Below are positions 1-8,441 of a DNA stretch of 64,000 nucleotides, piece after piece. The notes below the pieces were generated by a model. The model ran no database searches. It saw only the letters and a program-made list of their open reading frames with translations, and had not been told where the DNA came from. The stretch lies in assembly GCF_017377575.1 (NCBI RefSeq), contig NZ_JAFREM010000031.1, positions 87,533 to 151,532 of the forward strand, given 5' to 3'. Every line of letters begins with the position of its first letter. Within the stretch, counting starts at the first letter, position 1. The position numbers were made by a program, and so were the translations under genes. This stretch comes from Candidatus Enterococcus moelleringii. Its GTDB lineage: Bacteria; Bacillota; Bacilli; Lactobacillales; Enterococcaceae.

Positions 1-534
1 TTCACCAATCGCATGCACACATACACCAAAATCAATATCATCAAAAATCCCCAACGACATTGCTTCGGGCTTTCCACCAAGAAATTGAATTTTGCCAGCT
101 TCACGAAGTTGTTTGCGGAAATCTAAATCTAAATATTCTTCCGCGGGTACAAAAACGAAACAGAGATTGAAGTCTAAGCGCTCATACTCTTTAGTTTTTA
201 CGTAATGATTATATAACGCTAATGCAATTGCCACTTGAGTGAAGTGTCCACAATTGTGGGCGGCTCCCGTTTCCGGATCAGCCTGAAAATGAGTTGGGGC
301 GTATACAGCATCCAATTCCGCGATAAAACACATGGTTCGTTCCTTGCCTTGGGACAAGTAAGTCTTAATACCCGTGTCTGAAAATTGCGAAAATTCAATC
401 TCTGGATTGATTCTTCTTAACTCTTCGATAACTTTTTGAGATGTTCGCTGTTCCTTGTACCCTAGCTCTGGATGCAAAAACAAGTCTTCGGTAAACGGTA
501 ATAATTGTTCATAGTACTGAGAAAAAGTTGTCAT
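1..534 (-). CDS. M20 family metallopeptidase/amidohydrolase, N-terminal part (runs off the window)
   Basis: The first 178 codons of a minus-strand gene whose 3' end lies outside the window. The start ATG follows a strong AGGAGGT ribosome binding site. The visible protein has an opening with HPELGY, an ELDAVY segment carrying the usual metal-bridging Asp, and AHNCGHFTQ, the M20D-type metal-binding Cys-Gly-His motif. The family removes acyl or amino acid groups from amino acids or short peptides (hippurate hydrolase, AbgB-like and aminoacylase members). The substrate cannot be told from this half. It has its own promoter (565-593) and diverges from the genes at 948. Confidence 0.8.
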   Translation of the reverse strand, partial: MTTFSQYYEQLLPFTEDLFLHPELGYKEQRTSQKVIEELRRINPEIEFSQFSDTGIKTYLSQGKERTMCFIAELDAVYAPTHFQADPETGAAHNCGHFTQVAIALALYNHYVKTKEYERLDFNLCFVFVPAEEYLDLDFRKQLREAGKIQFLGGKPEAMSLGIFDDIDFGVCVHAIGE

Positions 535-947
535 ATTCTACCTCCTATTAAATGAATCTATTTTATATTACCGATATCCATGAGAAATTTCAATCACTTC
601 AAGGTAAAGATGAATTCTTTTTGTTTACTAACCATAAAAGATGGCGATATTCCGACTTTTTTGAAAGGATGAATAGCAGTAACGTAATCAATCAGAATCA
701 TCTATTAAAATAACCATAAATAAAAAAAGTCCTTCGAACATTCAGTTTTTTCTAAAAAAATTTCATACCGGCTAACTTGCACCTTTTTTTGGAGCAGTAG
801 CGTAATAAACTTGATAAATCAACATTTCCCAAAAATGACCTTGCAAGTTAGAGGGGTCCATTGCAACTTAGCGAATTTTGCATTTTTAAAAATCTAGTGT
901 AAATTCTACCTATCGGCCGAAGATAAAATAAAATGGAGGAACTACTT
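535..947. other. 413 bp intergenic region with three copies of a TTGCAA-type element
   Basis: No gene is visible here. Besides the M20 promoter it holds TTGCAAGTTAG at 841-851 and TTGCAACTTAG at 861-871, starting exactly 20 bp apart, and an inverted copy CTAACTTGCA at 772-781. The spacing of about two helical turns suggests protein binding sites upstream of the 948-1926 gene pair. No regulator is recognised. Confidence 0.4.
565..593 (-). promoter_or_regulatory. Sigma-A type promoter of the M20 peptidase gene
   Basis: On the minus strand TTGAAA and TAATAT are separated by exactly 17 bp, about 30 bp upstream of the start codon. Seen directly; activity is inferred. Confidence 0.6.
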
Positions 948-1331
948 ATGGAAAAACAACCTTTTTCACCCCAAATGCTATTTAACTTAAAACTTGAAAC
1001 TTTAGAACAAAGAATTACCGAGTATTATGAAGAATCCCAGGATGGCGCAACGACTATTCAACTACTTTTAGCTTTGCGGGTTCGCTATCAATTAGGAGCA
1101 GAAGAGTTTGACTTAGTCTTAAAAGATCTGGTCCATCATTTATTCACGCGTACCAAAGTCAGTCGCAGCATGAAGCGCTTTTTCTACTATTTTGTGGATT
1201 ACTTTGAAGTTTTAGAATGGGAAAAATTGACCTTGAAGCTCTTCCCTGTCAGAAATTTTATTGAGAAAGCCAAATCAATCGTCAAGTCGCAAATAACCAA
1301 ATTTTTGCCGACTGAAACGGCTGTACCTTGA
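948..1331 (+). CDS. Unknown 127-aa protein preceding the DUF2922 gene
   Basis: A protein I do not recognise. The ATG at 948 is chosen because TGGAGGA sits just before it; the earlier in-frame ATG at 933 overlaps that ribosome binding site. The sequence looks mostly helical and soluble, with aromatic and charged residues (MKRFFYYFVDYFEVLEW in the middle) and a basic C-terminal stretch. There is no signal peptide or clear membrane segment. It is 58 bp upstream of the DUF2922 gene in the same direction, so the two are probably co-transcribed. No function is proposed. Confidence 0.65.
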   Translation: MEKQPFSPQMLFNLKLETLEQRITEYYEESQDGATTIQLLLALRVRYQLGAEEFDLVLKDLVHHLFTRTKVSRSMKRFFYYFVDYFEVLEWEKLTLKLFPVRNFIEKAKSIVKSQITKFLPTETAVP

Positions 1332-1389
1332 GAAACGTCAATTATTACCTGTCACTTACACAATAATTTAACGAAAGGAGATTATCGAA

Positions 1390-1926
1390 ATGATCAAACT
1401 AGTTAGCACTTTCCTAAATAGCGAGGGGAACAAACACACATTGAACGTGAAAGACCCTAATACTGAGAAGAGTCCTGAAGAGATCAAAGAAGCTTTAGAA
1501 TTGCTGACAATTTTGGATATATTTGAAAAAGATGGCGTTGGTTTATTTCAAGAGGTCGTCAGTGCTAAATACGTGGAAACAATTGAAACACCGATTTTTA
1601 ATGAAGAGAAATTATTTGGGGAACCAGATGAATCGATTGCTTTCAATCAAGCAAGTTTACAGCTGCCTTGGCAAAAACTGCCTACTGCTCCAGTGATGGC
1701 AGAACTTCCGGCTAACTATTTGATTCAAATTAATTTACCAGAACAAAGAACATTTTTAGAACAACAGACAAAATATTCAAGTCATGAACCACAGGTAGAG
1801 GTAACCGAGCCCTCTATCAAACGTATAAAATCCTACAATCGTATTAGAGAGCTGGCCCAACGAAAGATCAGGCGCACACTGAAAGAACGTCAACGCAAGA
1901 GTCCGCCTGATCCGCCAATTCATTAA
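1390..1926 (+). CDS. DUF2922 domain protein with a basic C-terminal extension
   Basis: The first ~70 residues match the pattern of the small DUF2922 family of Firmicutes: a strand (KLVSTFLNSEGNKHTLNV), DPNTEKSPEEIKEAL, then a closing AKYVETIETPIF. Family members are usually only about 70 residues; this one is 178, with a Pro- and Glu-containing linker and a strongly basic tail (IRELAQRKIRRTLKERQRK). The role of DUF2922 proteins is not established. The start follows AAAGGAGA. Possible partner: the unknown protein immediately upstream. A nucleic-acid or membrane-surface contact through the basic tail is only inference. Confidence 0.6.
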   Translation: MIKLVSTFLNSEGNKHTLNVKDPNTEKSPEEIKEALELLTILDIFEKDGVGLFQEVVSAKYVETIETPIFNEEKLFGEPDESIAFNQASLQLPWQKLPTAPVMAELPANYLIQINLPEQRTFLEQQTKYSSHEPQVEVTEPSIKRIKSYNRIRELAQRKIRRTLKERQRKSPPDPPIH

Positions 1927-2011
1927 TTTCCCTACACCCGTCATGTTCCTTGACAACTGAATAATTCGCTAGTGTGTGTCGCAAGATAATGCTCTTGTAC
2001 ATCGGCTATTT

Positions 2012-2710
2012 CTAGAGCAGCCTCTGACGTATCTCTTTCACATTTTCGGTCATGTTCACCTTGTTTATTTGATAAGGAAATTCACCTGCCAGCTGATAAG
2101 TCCCTGGTACTGGAATAGTTAGCTTATCCATATGCGCGCTGCCTTTCGCTAGATAGCCAGCTCCCATTTTCAGCATATCTTTTAAGCTCAAGTTATTGCC
2201 AGAAAACTCTTTGACGGTGCCATAATTTTTCGTGATAGAAGATAATTTAGGACGAACTGTCTTTTGTTTCATTAAACGAATGACATCCTCTTGCCGTTCA
2301 AATACATCCAAACGACCGTCGTCATCAACTTGATAAGAAATATACGCATCTAATTCTTCAAGCGATAGACGCTGCTGTCCAGGGTTAAAGTGCTGATTGT
2401 TTTTTGCGGCGGTGAATTCTTTATAAACCGTAACAGGAATTTTCCCATCCGCTTCTAGACCGGCTTCTGCTACTGCACGCAGACTATCTGTTTTCTTCAA
2501 AATTAAATATTTTTGGACATCTAGTGAGAAAGCTTCGGAAAACAATTGAAGAAACTGTTCAATGGGTACTGTCATGTATAAATTTCCCAGTACAGACTTT
2601 CCTACAGGTAATTCAGGAGAAAAACGGGCCAAACGATTATTACCCTTTTTTAAATTGTAGAGAAAGAAGCTGGATTTTTCGTTATCGTCAAAGATAAATA
2701 AAACGTTCAT
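2012..2710 (-). CDS. Soluble LytR-CpsA-Psr (LCP)-like protein, degenerate
   Basis: 232 residues without a signal peptide or membrane helix. From residue ~105 it follows the C-terminal half of the LCP fold: FNPGQQRLSLEELDAY (108-123) resembles the family's pGxQxLxGxxAL segment and DVFERQEDVIRLM (135-147) resembles its DfgRxxRQ helix. True LCP enzymes are membrane-anchored and attach anionic polymers to peptidoglycan using conserved arginines; here the N-terminal anchor and several arginines are missing, so that activity is unlikely. A ribosome binding site GGAAGTG precedes the ATG, and a TATACT -10 element lies at 2739-2744. Alternative: an unrelated protein with chance similarity. Confidence 0.5.
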   Translation of the reverse strand: MNVLFIFDDNEKSSFFLYNLKKGNNRLARFSPELPVGKSVLGNLYMTVPIEQFLQLFSEAFSLDVQKYLILKKTDSLRAVAEAGLEADGKIPVTVYKEFTAAKNNQHFNPGQQRLSLEELDAYISYQVDDDGRLDVFERQEDVIRLMKQKTVRPKLSSITKNYGTVKEFSGNNLSLKDMLKMGAGYLAKGSAHMDKLTIPVPGTYQLAGEFPYQINKVNMTENVKEIRQRLL

Positions 2711-2782
2711 TGCTGCACTTCCTTTCGAAGATTCTTACAGTATAAAGAATTGTTACTGGAAAAGCTATCCGTCAAAAGACCG

Positions 2783-2815
2783 AAAAAAAGACCTTGATCT
2801 ATATTAGATCAAAGT
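2783..2815 (-). terminator. Rho-independent terminator downstream of pcp
   Basis: On the minus strand an imperfect 12-bp stem (GACTTTGATCTA against TAGATCAAGGTC) is followed by seven T residues, directly after the pcp stop. It ends the proB-to-pcp run. Confidence 0.8.
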
Positions 2816-2824
2816 CTAAGTTTC

Positions 2825-3472
2825 TTACATGATGGTTCCCATTGCAATATTTTCATCTTGGGTATTGCTGATAGCTGCCTCAATTGCTGCAGCCAGGGCT
2901 TGGCTGATAAGGTCAGCTGACATGCTTGGTGTGCCTTCAGGCAGTTCAGTCACTTGTTCTGGCAGATACGGAACGTGAATGAAGCCTCCTCGCATAGCCG
3001 GGTATTCTTTTTCTGCTAAGTACAGCAAACGATACATGATATCATTGCAGACAAAAGTACCTGCTGTGTAAGAAACACTCGATGGGATATTTTGCGCTTT
3101 TACGCTATTCACCATTGCCTTTACAGGGATGGTTGCAAAATAGGCATTTTTCCCGTCTTCGTGGATGGGCTGGTTTAAAGGTTGCTGTCCGTCATTGTCA
3201 GGAATACGAGCTTCCATCAAGTTGATGGCTACTTTTTCGATCGTAACTCCTGAGCGTCCGCCAGCTTGTCCAACACATAAAACGATATCGGGCTGGTGTT
3301 CCTTGATTGCAGCTTCTAACACTTCTCCGTCTTTTTTAAAGACAGTCGGAATTTCAATTTTGATGATCTCAGCATCTTGAATTGTTTCTGGTAATAGTTT
3401 CACTGCTTCAAATGCCGGGTTGATAGTTGCTCCGCCAAAGGGATCAAATCCGGTGATTAATACTTTCGTCAT
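2825..3472 (-). CDS. pcp: Pyrrolidone-carboxylate peptidase (pyroglutamyl peptidase I)
   Basis: Cytoplasmic cysteine peptidase (family C15) that removes N-terminal pyroglutamate from peptides, releasing 5-oxoproline. The 215-residue length is typical. It opens with VLITGFDPFGG, the family hallmark, and the expected catalytic residues are visible: Glu79 (EKVAINLMEA region), Cys142 in GTFVCNDIMY and His166 in GFIHVPYLPEQ. It is the last gene of a minus-strand run, 11 bp after the DUF979 gene. The pairing with DUF969/DUF979, annotated elsewhere as 5-oxoproline transporter subunits, fits a pyroglutamate-handling unit. Confidence 0.95.
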   Translation of the reverse strand: MTKVLITGFDPFGGATINPAFEAVKLLPETIQDAEIIKIEIPTVFKKDGEVLEAAIKEHQPDIVLCVGQAGGRSGVTIEKVAINLMEARIPDNDGQQPLNQPIHEDGKNAYFATIPVKAMVNSVKAQNIPSSVSYTAGTFVCNDIMYRLLYLAEKEYPAMRGGFIHVPYLPEQVTELPEGTPSMSADLISQALAAAIEAAISNTQDENIAMGTIM

Positions 3473-3483
3473 ATAAATTCCTC

Positions 3484-4428
3484 CTATTTAAATAGAATCA
3501 TATAGCTAATTTGAAAAACCAGGAAAACGACTGCTAACAACGCCTGATTTTTAATTACGCCAAAGCGGTCTTTCATTTCCAGCATTGCCACGGGAACGAT
3601 ATTGAAGTTCGCGGCCATCGGTGTACATAAAGTACCACAATATCCGCAGGTTAATGCAACCATACCGATTAATACTGGATCAGCACCATAAGCTAGAACG
3701 AATGGTCCACCTATACCTACCGTCATTACTGTAATAGCGGCAAAGGCATTTCCCATAATCATAGTGAACAGCATCATACCGATGGCAAACACGATAATCC
3801 CAACATTGACGTTGCCTTTGGGAATAACTGTTGCTACCATGCTGGAAATCACTTCACCAACACCAGCTGCTGTAAAGATTGCGCCTAAACTAGCTAGCAG
3901 CATCGGCAACATACTCAATGGTCCAACAGTCGACAGCATCCGTTCAGCATCATCTAAGAAAACGTGAGGTTTGTTTTCGTTGGAAAACAGCATTAAAATG
4001 ATAATTGAAACACCCACGCCGACGCCAACACCTACTAAAGCACCCAGTGTTGTAAACAAAGCAAACAAAATTGCGCAAATCCCCATAGAAAGGGCAGGAA
4101 TAAAAATCTTCATCCCAACTTTATCAGCCATTTTACGGGTAAATTCAACACTAGGAGTAGTATCTTTTCCTTTGCTGACTTTTTTCAAGATAGCTGGCAA
4201 GGTCATGATGATAACCAGTACACCATTAATCATTGGCGGAATCCAACGGCCAAACGTCAACACCAAACCTAATGAACACCAGAAAACGGCTGTTCCAATT
4301 GGGGTTGGATTTTCTTTATCTCTCGCATTTTTAATGCCCGTATATATGGAAATCAGTCCCATAATCATGTAGATGACTTCTAATAATTTTTCGCCTAACA
4401 GTACTTCTGGACTAGTAAAAAATGACAT
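3484..4428 (-). CDS. DUF979 family membrane protein (probable 5-oxoproline transporter subunit)
   Basis: 314 residues with about eight to nine hydrophobic segments, glycine-rich helices (GALVGVGVGVGVSIII) and PMAANFNIVPVAMLEM near the C-terminus, characteristic of DUF979. DUF969 and DUF979 proteins occur as adjacent pairs next to pcp in many Firmicutes and are annotated as 5-oxoproline transporter subunits; that role is family knowledge, not shown here. The gene lies 12 bp after the DUF969 gene and 11 bp before pcp, so translation and transcription are probably coupled. Confidence 0.85.
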   Translation of the reverse strand: MSFFTSPEVLLGEKLLEVIYMIMGLISIYTGIKNARDKENPTPIGTAVFWCSLGLVLTFGRWIPPMINGVLVIIMTLPAILKKVSKGKDTTPSVEFTRKMADKVGMKIFIPALSMGICAILFALFTTLGALVGVGVGVGVSIIILMLFSNENKPHVFLDDAERMLSTVGPLSMLPMLLASLGAIFTAAGVGEVISSMVATVIPKGNVNVGIIVFAIGMMLFTMIMGNAFAAITVMTVGIGGPFVLAYGADPVLIGMVALTCGYCGTLCTPMAANFNIVPVAMLEMKDRFGVIKNQALLAVVFLVFQISYMILFK

Positions 4429-4440
4429 CCTGTTTCCTCC

Positions 4441-5121
4441 CTATTTTCCGTTACCATAATATTTTTTGAATAAACGTTTGTCTTTTAAGAAGTAGTATAC
4501 AATTGCTAACACTACAGCAAAAATCGCTACCGGAATTTCAACCTTTGATAAATCAATCAGGTTGGTTTTGTACCCTAAGTCATCCAAAGTTGCTTGAACC
4601 AGAAGCGCTCCAGGTCCGCCGATAAACAACACTTGGCAGAAAAACCAAGCAATATTTTCCATACCAGAAGACATTCCTTTTAGTTCTTCGGCATAATCCT
4701 CGTCCACTTCTTTGCCTTTTGATTCGACTGTACCTAAAGCCATTGGCATGATAATTGGACGAACGAAGCCGGCAACGCCGCCAAAGCTGATGTTGAAGGC
4801 AGCGAAAATTCCTCGCATAATTCCATACGCCCCAATTACCGCCCCAGCAGAGGCGTTTTTGAACTTGCCGATTAAGGCCGCTGCCGATTCTTTCAAACCA
4901 TTACGCTCAAGTGTTCCAGTAATCAGCATGATGATAATAAAAATAGCCATTGCACGGTTAGCAACAAAGCTTGTTCCTAATGTTGTCAGCAGTCCTTCAA
5001 TTCCCAGACCGCCAACTAACGCTGTCACAATTGCTGCCGTTAAAATAATCAAGATTGAATCCTTTTTTAGTGCAAAACCGATAATAACAATCAGTATTCC
5101 TAAAAGCTTTAAATATTCCAT
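4441..5121 (-). CDS. DUF969 family membrane protein (probable 5-oxoproline transporter subunit)
   Basis: 226 residues, nearly all membrane-spanning, starting MEYLKLLGILIVIIGFALK. It carries the DUF969 pattern, including TLERNGLKESAA and FGGVAGFVRPIIMPMA. It forms a pair with the DUF979 protein encoded 12 bp downstream; together they likely make one permease. Start preceded by GGAGGAAAAC. The upstream neighbour is the M14 peptidase gene, 47 bp away on the same strand. Confidence 0.85.
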   Translation of the reverse strand: MEYLKLLGILIVIIGFALKKDSILIILTAAIVTALVGGLGIEGLLTTLGTSFVANRAMAIFIIIMLITGTLERNGLKESAAALIGKFKNASAGAVIGAYGIMRGIFAAFNISFGGVAGFVRPIIMPMALGTVESKGKEVDEDYAEELKGMSSGMENIAWFFCQVLFIGGPGALLVQATLDDLGYKTNLIDLSKVEIPVAIFAVVLAIVYYFLKDKRLFKKYYGNGK

Positions 5122-5168
5122 GTGTTTTCCTCCATGATTTTCCTAATCTAATAAATTTATCTGCCTGC

Positions 5169-8100
5169 TTAGGCAATTATCGGCCGTAGCCGTGTGTGAC
5201 AAAGTTCGAATGAATCATTGGTGAGTGCTGCTTGATGACGATAGGCCTTCCTCGCAGCTAAAAGCATATCAATTGTTGCCAAATCATGTACTAGATGGGT
5301 ATTCGCACACAGCTTCAAATAATCTCCTTGAGCTGTTTCATCTGCCACCTCACTGGTATAAGCTGCTGACGTGATCCACGGAAAGCGAATCGACGGATAT
5401 CGATGGGTCGGATCGGCTGCAAACTCAATCCAGTAATTAATCATTTCTTTGTAATACTCCGCTGGGAACATCTCAGGCAGCCATCGATGAGCATACGTTT
5501 CAAATTGTCTGGCCCATTCTAAGTTCCAACGACGCATTTCCGGCTGTTTCGCAATTGCTTCTGCAATCACATCCTCCAACTTTTTATTTAACGGACGATT
5601 CCAACGGTATTCCTCATCAGAAACCATCCAAAAATAGCCATATAATAAGGATCTTGGCAGCCAAAATCCTTTATACGAAGGTGAAGTGTAACCTGAAAAT
5701 GGTTGTTCCCATTCATGGGTTGGTACCCCGTGATTGTCAATCATGATATCCGGCAGAAAGCGTTCATACAGTCTAGTCATCCCTAAAGCCTCAGGATGCT
5801 TTGTATCCAAATTGAAGTAGTCATAATAGAATTCTTTTCCCACTGCATTAAAGCGAGCAACGTGCAGCTTCCAATGTGGATTGTCTTGCTGCAATTCGTA
5901 ATGAATCACTGCACCGTCAACATTTTCTAAAGGAACAACAACTAGATTTAATTGCTCCGCTGTCTCGTGATAATTTTTGTTCGTTAAAAGCTCTTTAATC
6001 AATAGGAAAGCACCGTTAGTGCCAGCTACTTCATTGGCATGGTGACGAGCATTAATAATCAACGACGGGTAATTAGTTAAGCGTTTGGTTCTAGAATGAT
6101 AGCCTTTGGTTTTAGGCGCTAGTTCGATTGCATAAATTTCTCGACCTAAGTAAGAAGTCGCAATCCGATAAACGGATAGCTCTGGTACTTCTTTCAGCTG
6201 TTGGATGATCTCCAGATATTGCTCATAACCAATCACTTGATCTTCGTAAAAATCGACGGTTTCAATCTTTCTTGTTTGTTCAATTTGAACTTTTTCCGGT
6301 ATCTCTGCATCAAAAGTATTCTCTCTGCCAATAAAAGTAATTTCTTTGAAGAAAGAAAAATCAAATCCTTGGGCTACCAGCCGCTGATTAAGTAATTCCG
6401 AGTATGCGAGCAGGACCGTATCATCGACCCCTTCGACCGCAATTTTTGCGGTGAGCCGTTGATCGCTGTAGCCAATTTCCTGTAAAAAGACAGAAATTTC
6501 TTCTCGTTTTTTCGGATGCTTGACAATAGAACCTTCGTTTAAAATCCTCGGCTCATTTGCTAATTGTTCCAACAAAGTGACTTTCAAAGTAGGCTTCCCG
6601 GTTCCTTGTTTGATTACCGGTAAGATAAGGCCTGGTTCTTCAAACATTTCTCCGCACACTTGATAGCCAAAATTTTTGAAATAGTCAGCCCCAGCGAAGT
6701 ACAGATCTTCGTGCAAGGCATTCAAGCTGGAGATCATATCGTTGCGGCTAGGCAGCAAATGATCCGGTTCGCTTGCAATCACTTCAATTTTTAACTGAGC
6801 AAAGAAGGGCTGTTGTTCTTTAGATAACTCGCCCTCAGCTTTTTCTAAAACAAAAGCTTTACAGTCAACCAACACTTCACTCTGATAAAGATCCCAAATT
6901 TTTTCGACATCGGTGACGATTCGCTTTTCCAAAACGATCTCGCCATTTACCTTGGCTTGAAGTCTACCGGTTGGTGGATGAACTTTCCCTAAACCCGGAT
7001 AAGCATCCAAATAGGGCCGCTCGGCGTAACTAGCTGCATAATGATCTTCAAAAATGACTTCTCCCTGCTGGTCCTTCGCGGAAATCAAGTAAGTAAGCGG
7101 TTCGTCCCCCTCATAAGTAGTAAACGCTACTTGCTCTTCACTAAGACCTAATTCACTGACTAATCTGTCTTGAATCGGATACAGCTCTTGGAGATAACGA
7201 ATTGGCAGATCATTCCATTTTTCAGGGTCTTGACTATCTAAATTGTTATAACTGGGAACCGCACCTGATTCTGTGGTCCACTCAGTAAAACCTTCAGGCA
7301 TAAACGGTTTAAAAGCGATGACTAATTTCTCAACAGCCTGATCCTTCAGTGCCGGAATAACATATTCGTCCATCCAAGAGTAACCTTGCTTATGAGCACA
7401 AACCAATTGGATATTGGTTAACTGAGCTCCCTTTCCAGCCACTTCTGCTGTGATTTCTTCCTTTAAAGATTTTCGGACTGCTTTTTCTTCACTTAGTACG
7501 CCGCTTATTTCCACTTGGTCAGCTGGTTTCAAAGTCGGATAAACTTCTTTAGCAAGATATTGGCAAAAATCGTCTACCTCCCAAGAAAGTTCATACTTCT
7601 TTTCGTATACCGGCTGCACATCCTTATAATTTTTAAAGGTTGTCTCTGGAAAATAGGCTTGAACTTCTTTCAAACATGAATGTATTTCTGGCGAAAAATA
7701 AGCAGTTGCTTTTTGTGACGACAGTGAGTGCAGATAGCTGAGCTGACCATCAAGATTCTTCATTAAGAAACCATCGGCAATATACTGAAGGTAACTGCTC
7801 CAAGTCTCAAAGGCTGAAAGCTTTGGAAAATGCTCACAAACCAGCGCTGAAAATTCTTCTAAGTCTGTCCCTTGTCCCTGAACAACTAATATCGTTCCAT
7901 CTCTACCTGGTTCTTCTTTTATCAGACACTCCGCTGATTCACGGAATACCAGTGCGTTCCCGCTGGTATACTCTTTAGCTAACAGCCAATCATCAATCTG
8001 AGTTGTTTCCATGCCAAAACGAAAAGCAAAATTACAGGCAGCAATTAAGATCGATGGACTAGCGGCCACTGGAAGAACCAGCTTAAAATCTAGCTTATCT

Positions 8101-8414
8101 GGCAATTGATCGAGATTTTCATCTTTCAAATAGGTTCCCGTTTGAAAGAGTGTTTCTAAGCCCTTTTTGCTGCGCCAATCAAAGCTTGGAATCGGCTGAG
8201 CGTGATCTGAAGCCGCCTGATAGTCTTCAGGCAACAACTGTGAATACTCTGAAAAATGAGCGAACAACTTTTTCTCGTCTGCGGAAACTTCTTCATCGCC
8301 AGTCAGAGAAGCTATCGGAAATGTTGCTGATTCACTGGAAAAACCTTTCACTAATGCTGCTTGAATCAACATTTTTTGCTCTTGCCAGCTAGTGTTTGTT
8401 GGTACTTTTAACAT
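5169..8414 (-). CDS. Very large M14-family zinc carboxypeptidase-like protein
   Basis: 1081 residues. The ATG at 8414 is chosen for its GGAGGAAGCCC ribosome binding site; an upstream TTG at 8438 has none. The M14 zinc peptidase domain occupies roughly residues 720-1060: His792 and Glu795 in RHHANEVAGTNG form the HxxE zinc motif, and His895 in IDNHGVPTHEW is the likely third ligand, about 100 residues later as in the family. The first ~700 residues are unrecognised and acidic. No signal peptide is visible, so it probably works in the cytoplasm on imported peptides. It sits between the proB-like gene (27 bp) and the 5-oxoproline transporter pair (47 bp). Confidence 0.8.
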   Translation of the reverse strand: MLKVPTNTSWQEQKMLIQAALVKGFSSESATFPIASLTGDEEVSADEKKLFAHFSEYSQLLPEDYQAASDHAQPIPSFDWRSKKGLETLFQTGTYLKDENLDQLPDKLDFKLVLPVAASPSILIAACNFAFRFGMETTQIDDWLLAKEYTSGNALVFRESAECLIKEEPGRDGTILVVQGQGTDLEEFSALVCEHFPKLSAFETWSSYLQYIADGFLMKNLDGQLSYLHSLSSQKATAYFSPEIHSCLKEVQAYFPETTFKNYKDVQPVYEKKYELSWEVDDFCQYLAKEVYPTLKPADQVEISGVLSEEKAVRKSLKEEITAEVAGKGAQLTNIQLVCAHKQGYSWMDEYVIPALKDQAVEKLVIAFKPFMPEGFTEWTTESGAVPSYNNLDSQDPEKWNDLPIRYLQELYPIQDRLVSELGLSEEQVAFTTYEGDEPLTYLISAKDQQGEVIFEDHYAASYAERPYLDAYPGLGKVHPPTGRLQAKVNGEIVLEKRIVTDVEKIWDLYQSEVLVDCKAFVLEKAEGELSKEQQPFFAQLKIEVIASEPDHLLPSRNDMISSLNALHEDLYFAGADYFKNFGYQVCGEMFEEPGLILPVIKQGTGKPTLKVTLLEQLANEPRILNEGSIVKHPKKREEISVFLQEIGYSDQRLTAKIAVEGVDDTVLLAYSELLNQRLVAQGFDFSFFKEITFIGRENTFDAEIPEKVQIEQTRKIETVDFYEDQVIGYEQYLEIIQQLKEVPELSVYRIATSYLGREIYAIELAPKTKGYHSRTKRLTNYPSLIINARHHANEVAGTNGAFLLIKELLTNKNYHETAEQLNLVVVPLENVDGAVIHYELQQDNPHWKLHVARFNAVGKEFYYDYFNLDTKHPEALGMTRLYERFLPDIMIDNHGVPTHEWEQPFSGYTSPSYKGFWLPRSLLYGYFWMVSDEEYRWNRPLNKKLEDVIAEAIAKQPEMRRWNLEWARQFETYAHRWLPEMFPAEYYKEMINYWIEFAADPTHRYPSIRFPWITSAAYTSEVADETAQGDYLKLCANTHLVHDLATIDMLLAARKAYRHQAALTNDSFELCHTRLRPIIA

Positions 8415-8441
8415 GGGCTTCCTCCATTCCATACTCAATGA

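Noticed and set aside
3971..4372. Plus-strand open frame of 133 codons
   Set aside because: Antisense shadow of the DUF979 gene; repeated Thr-Pro comes from the glycine/valine helix on the other strand, and no ribosome binding site is present.
4712..5137. Plus-strand open frame of 141 codons
   Set aside because: Shadow of the DUF969 membrane protein gene.
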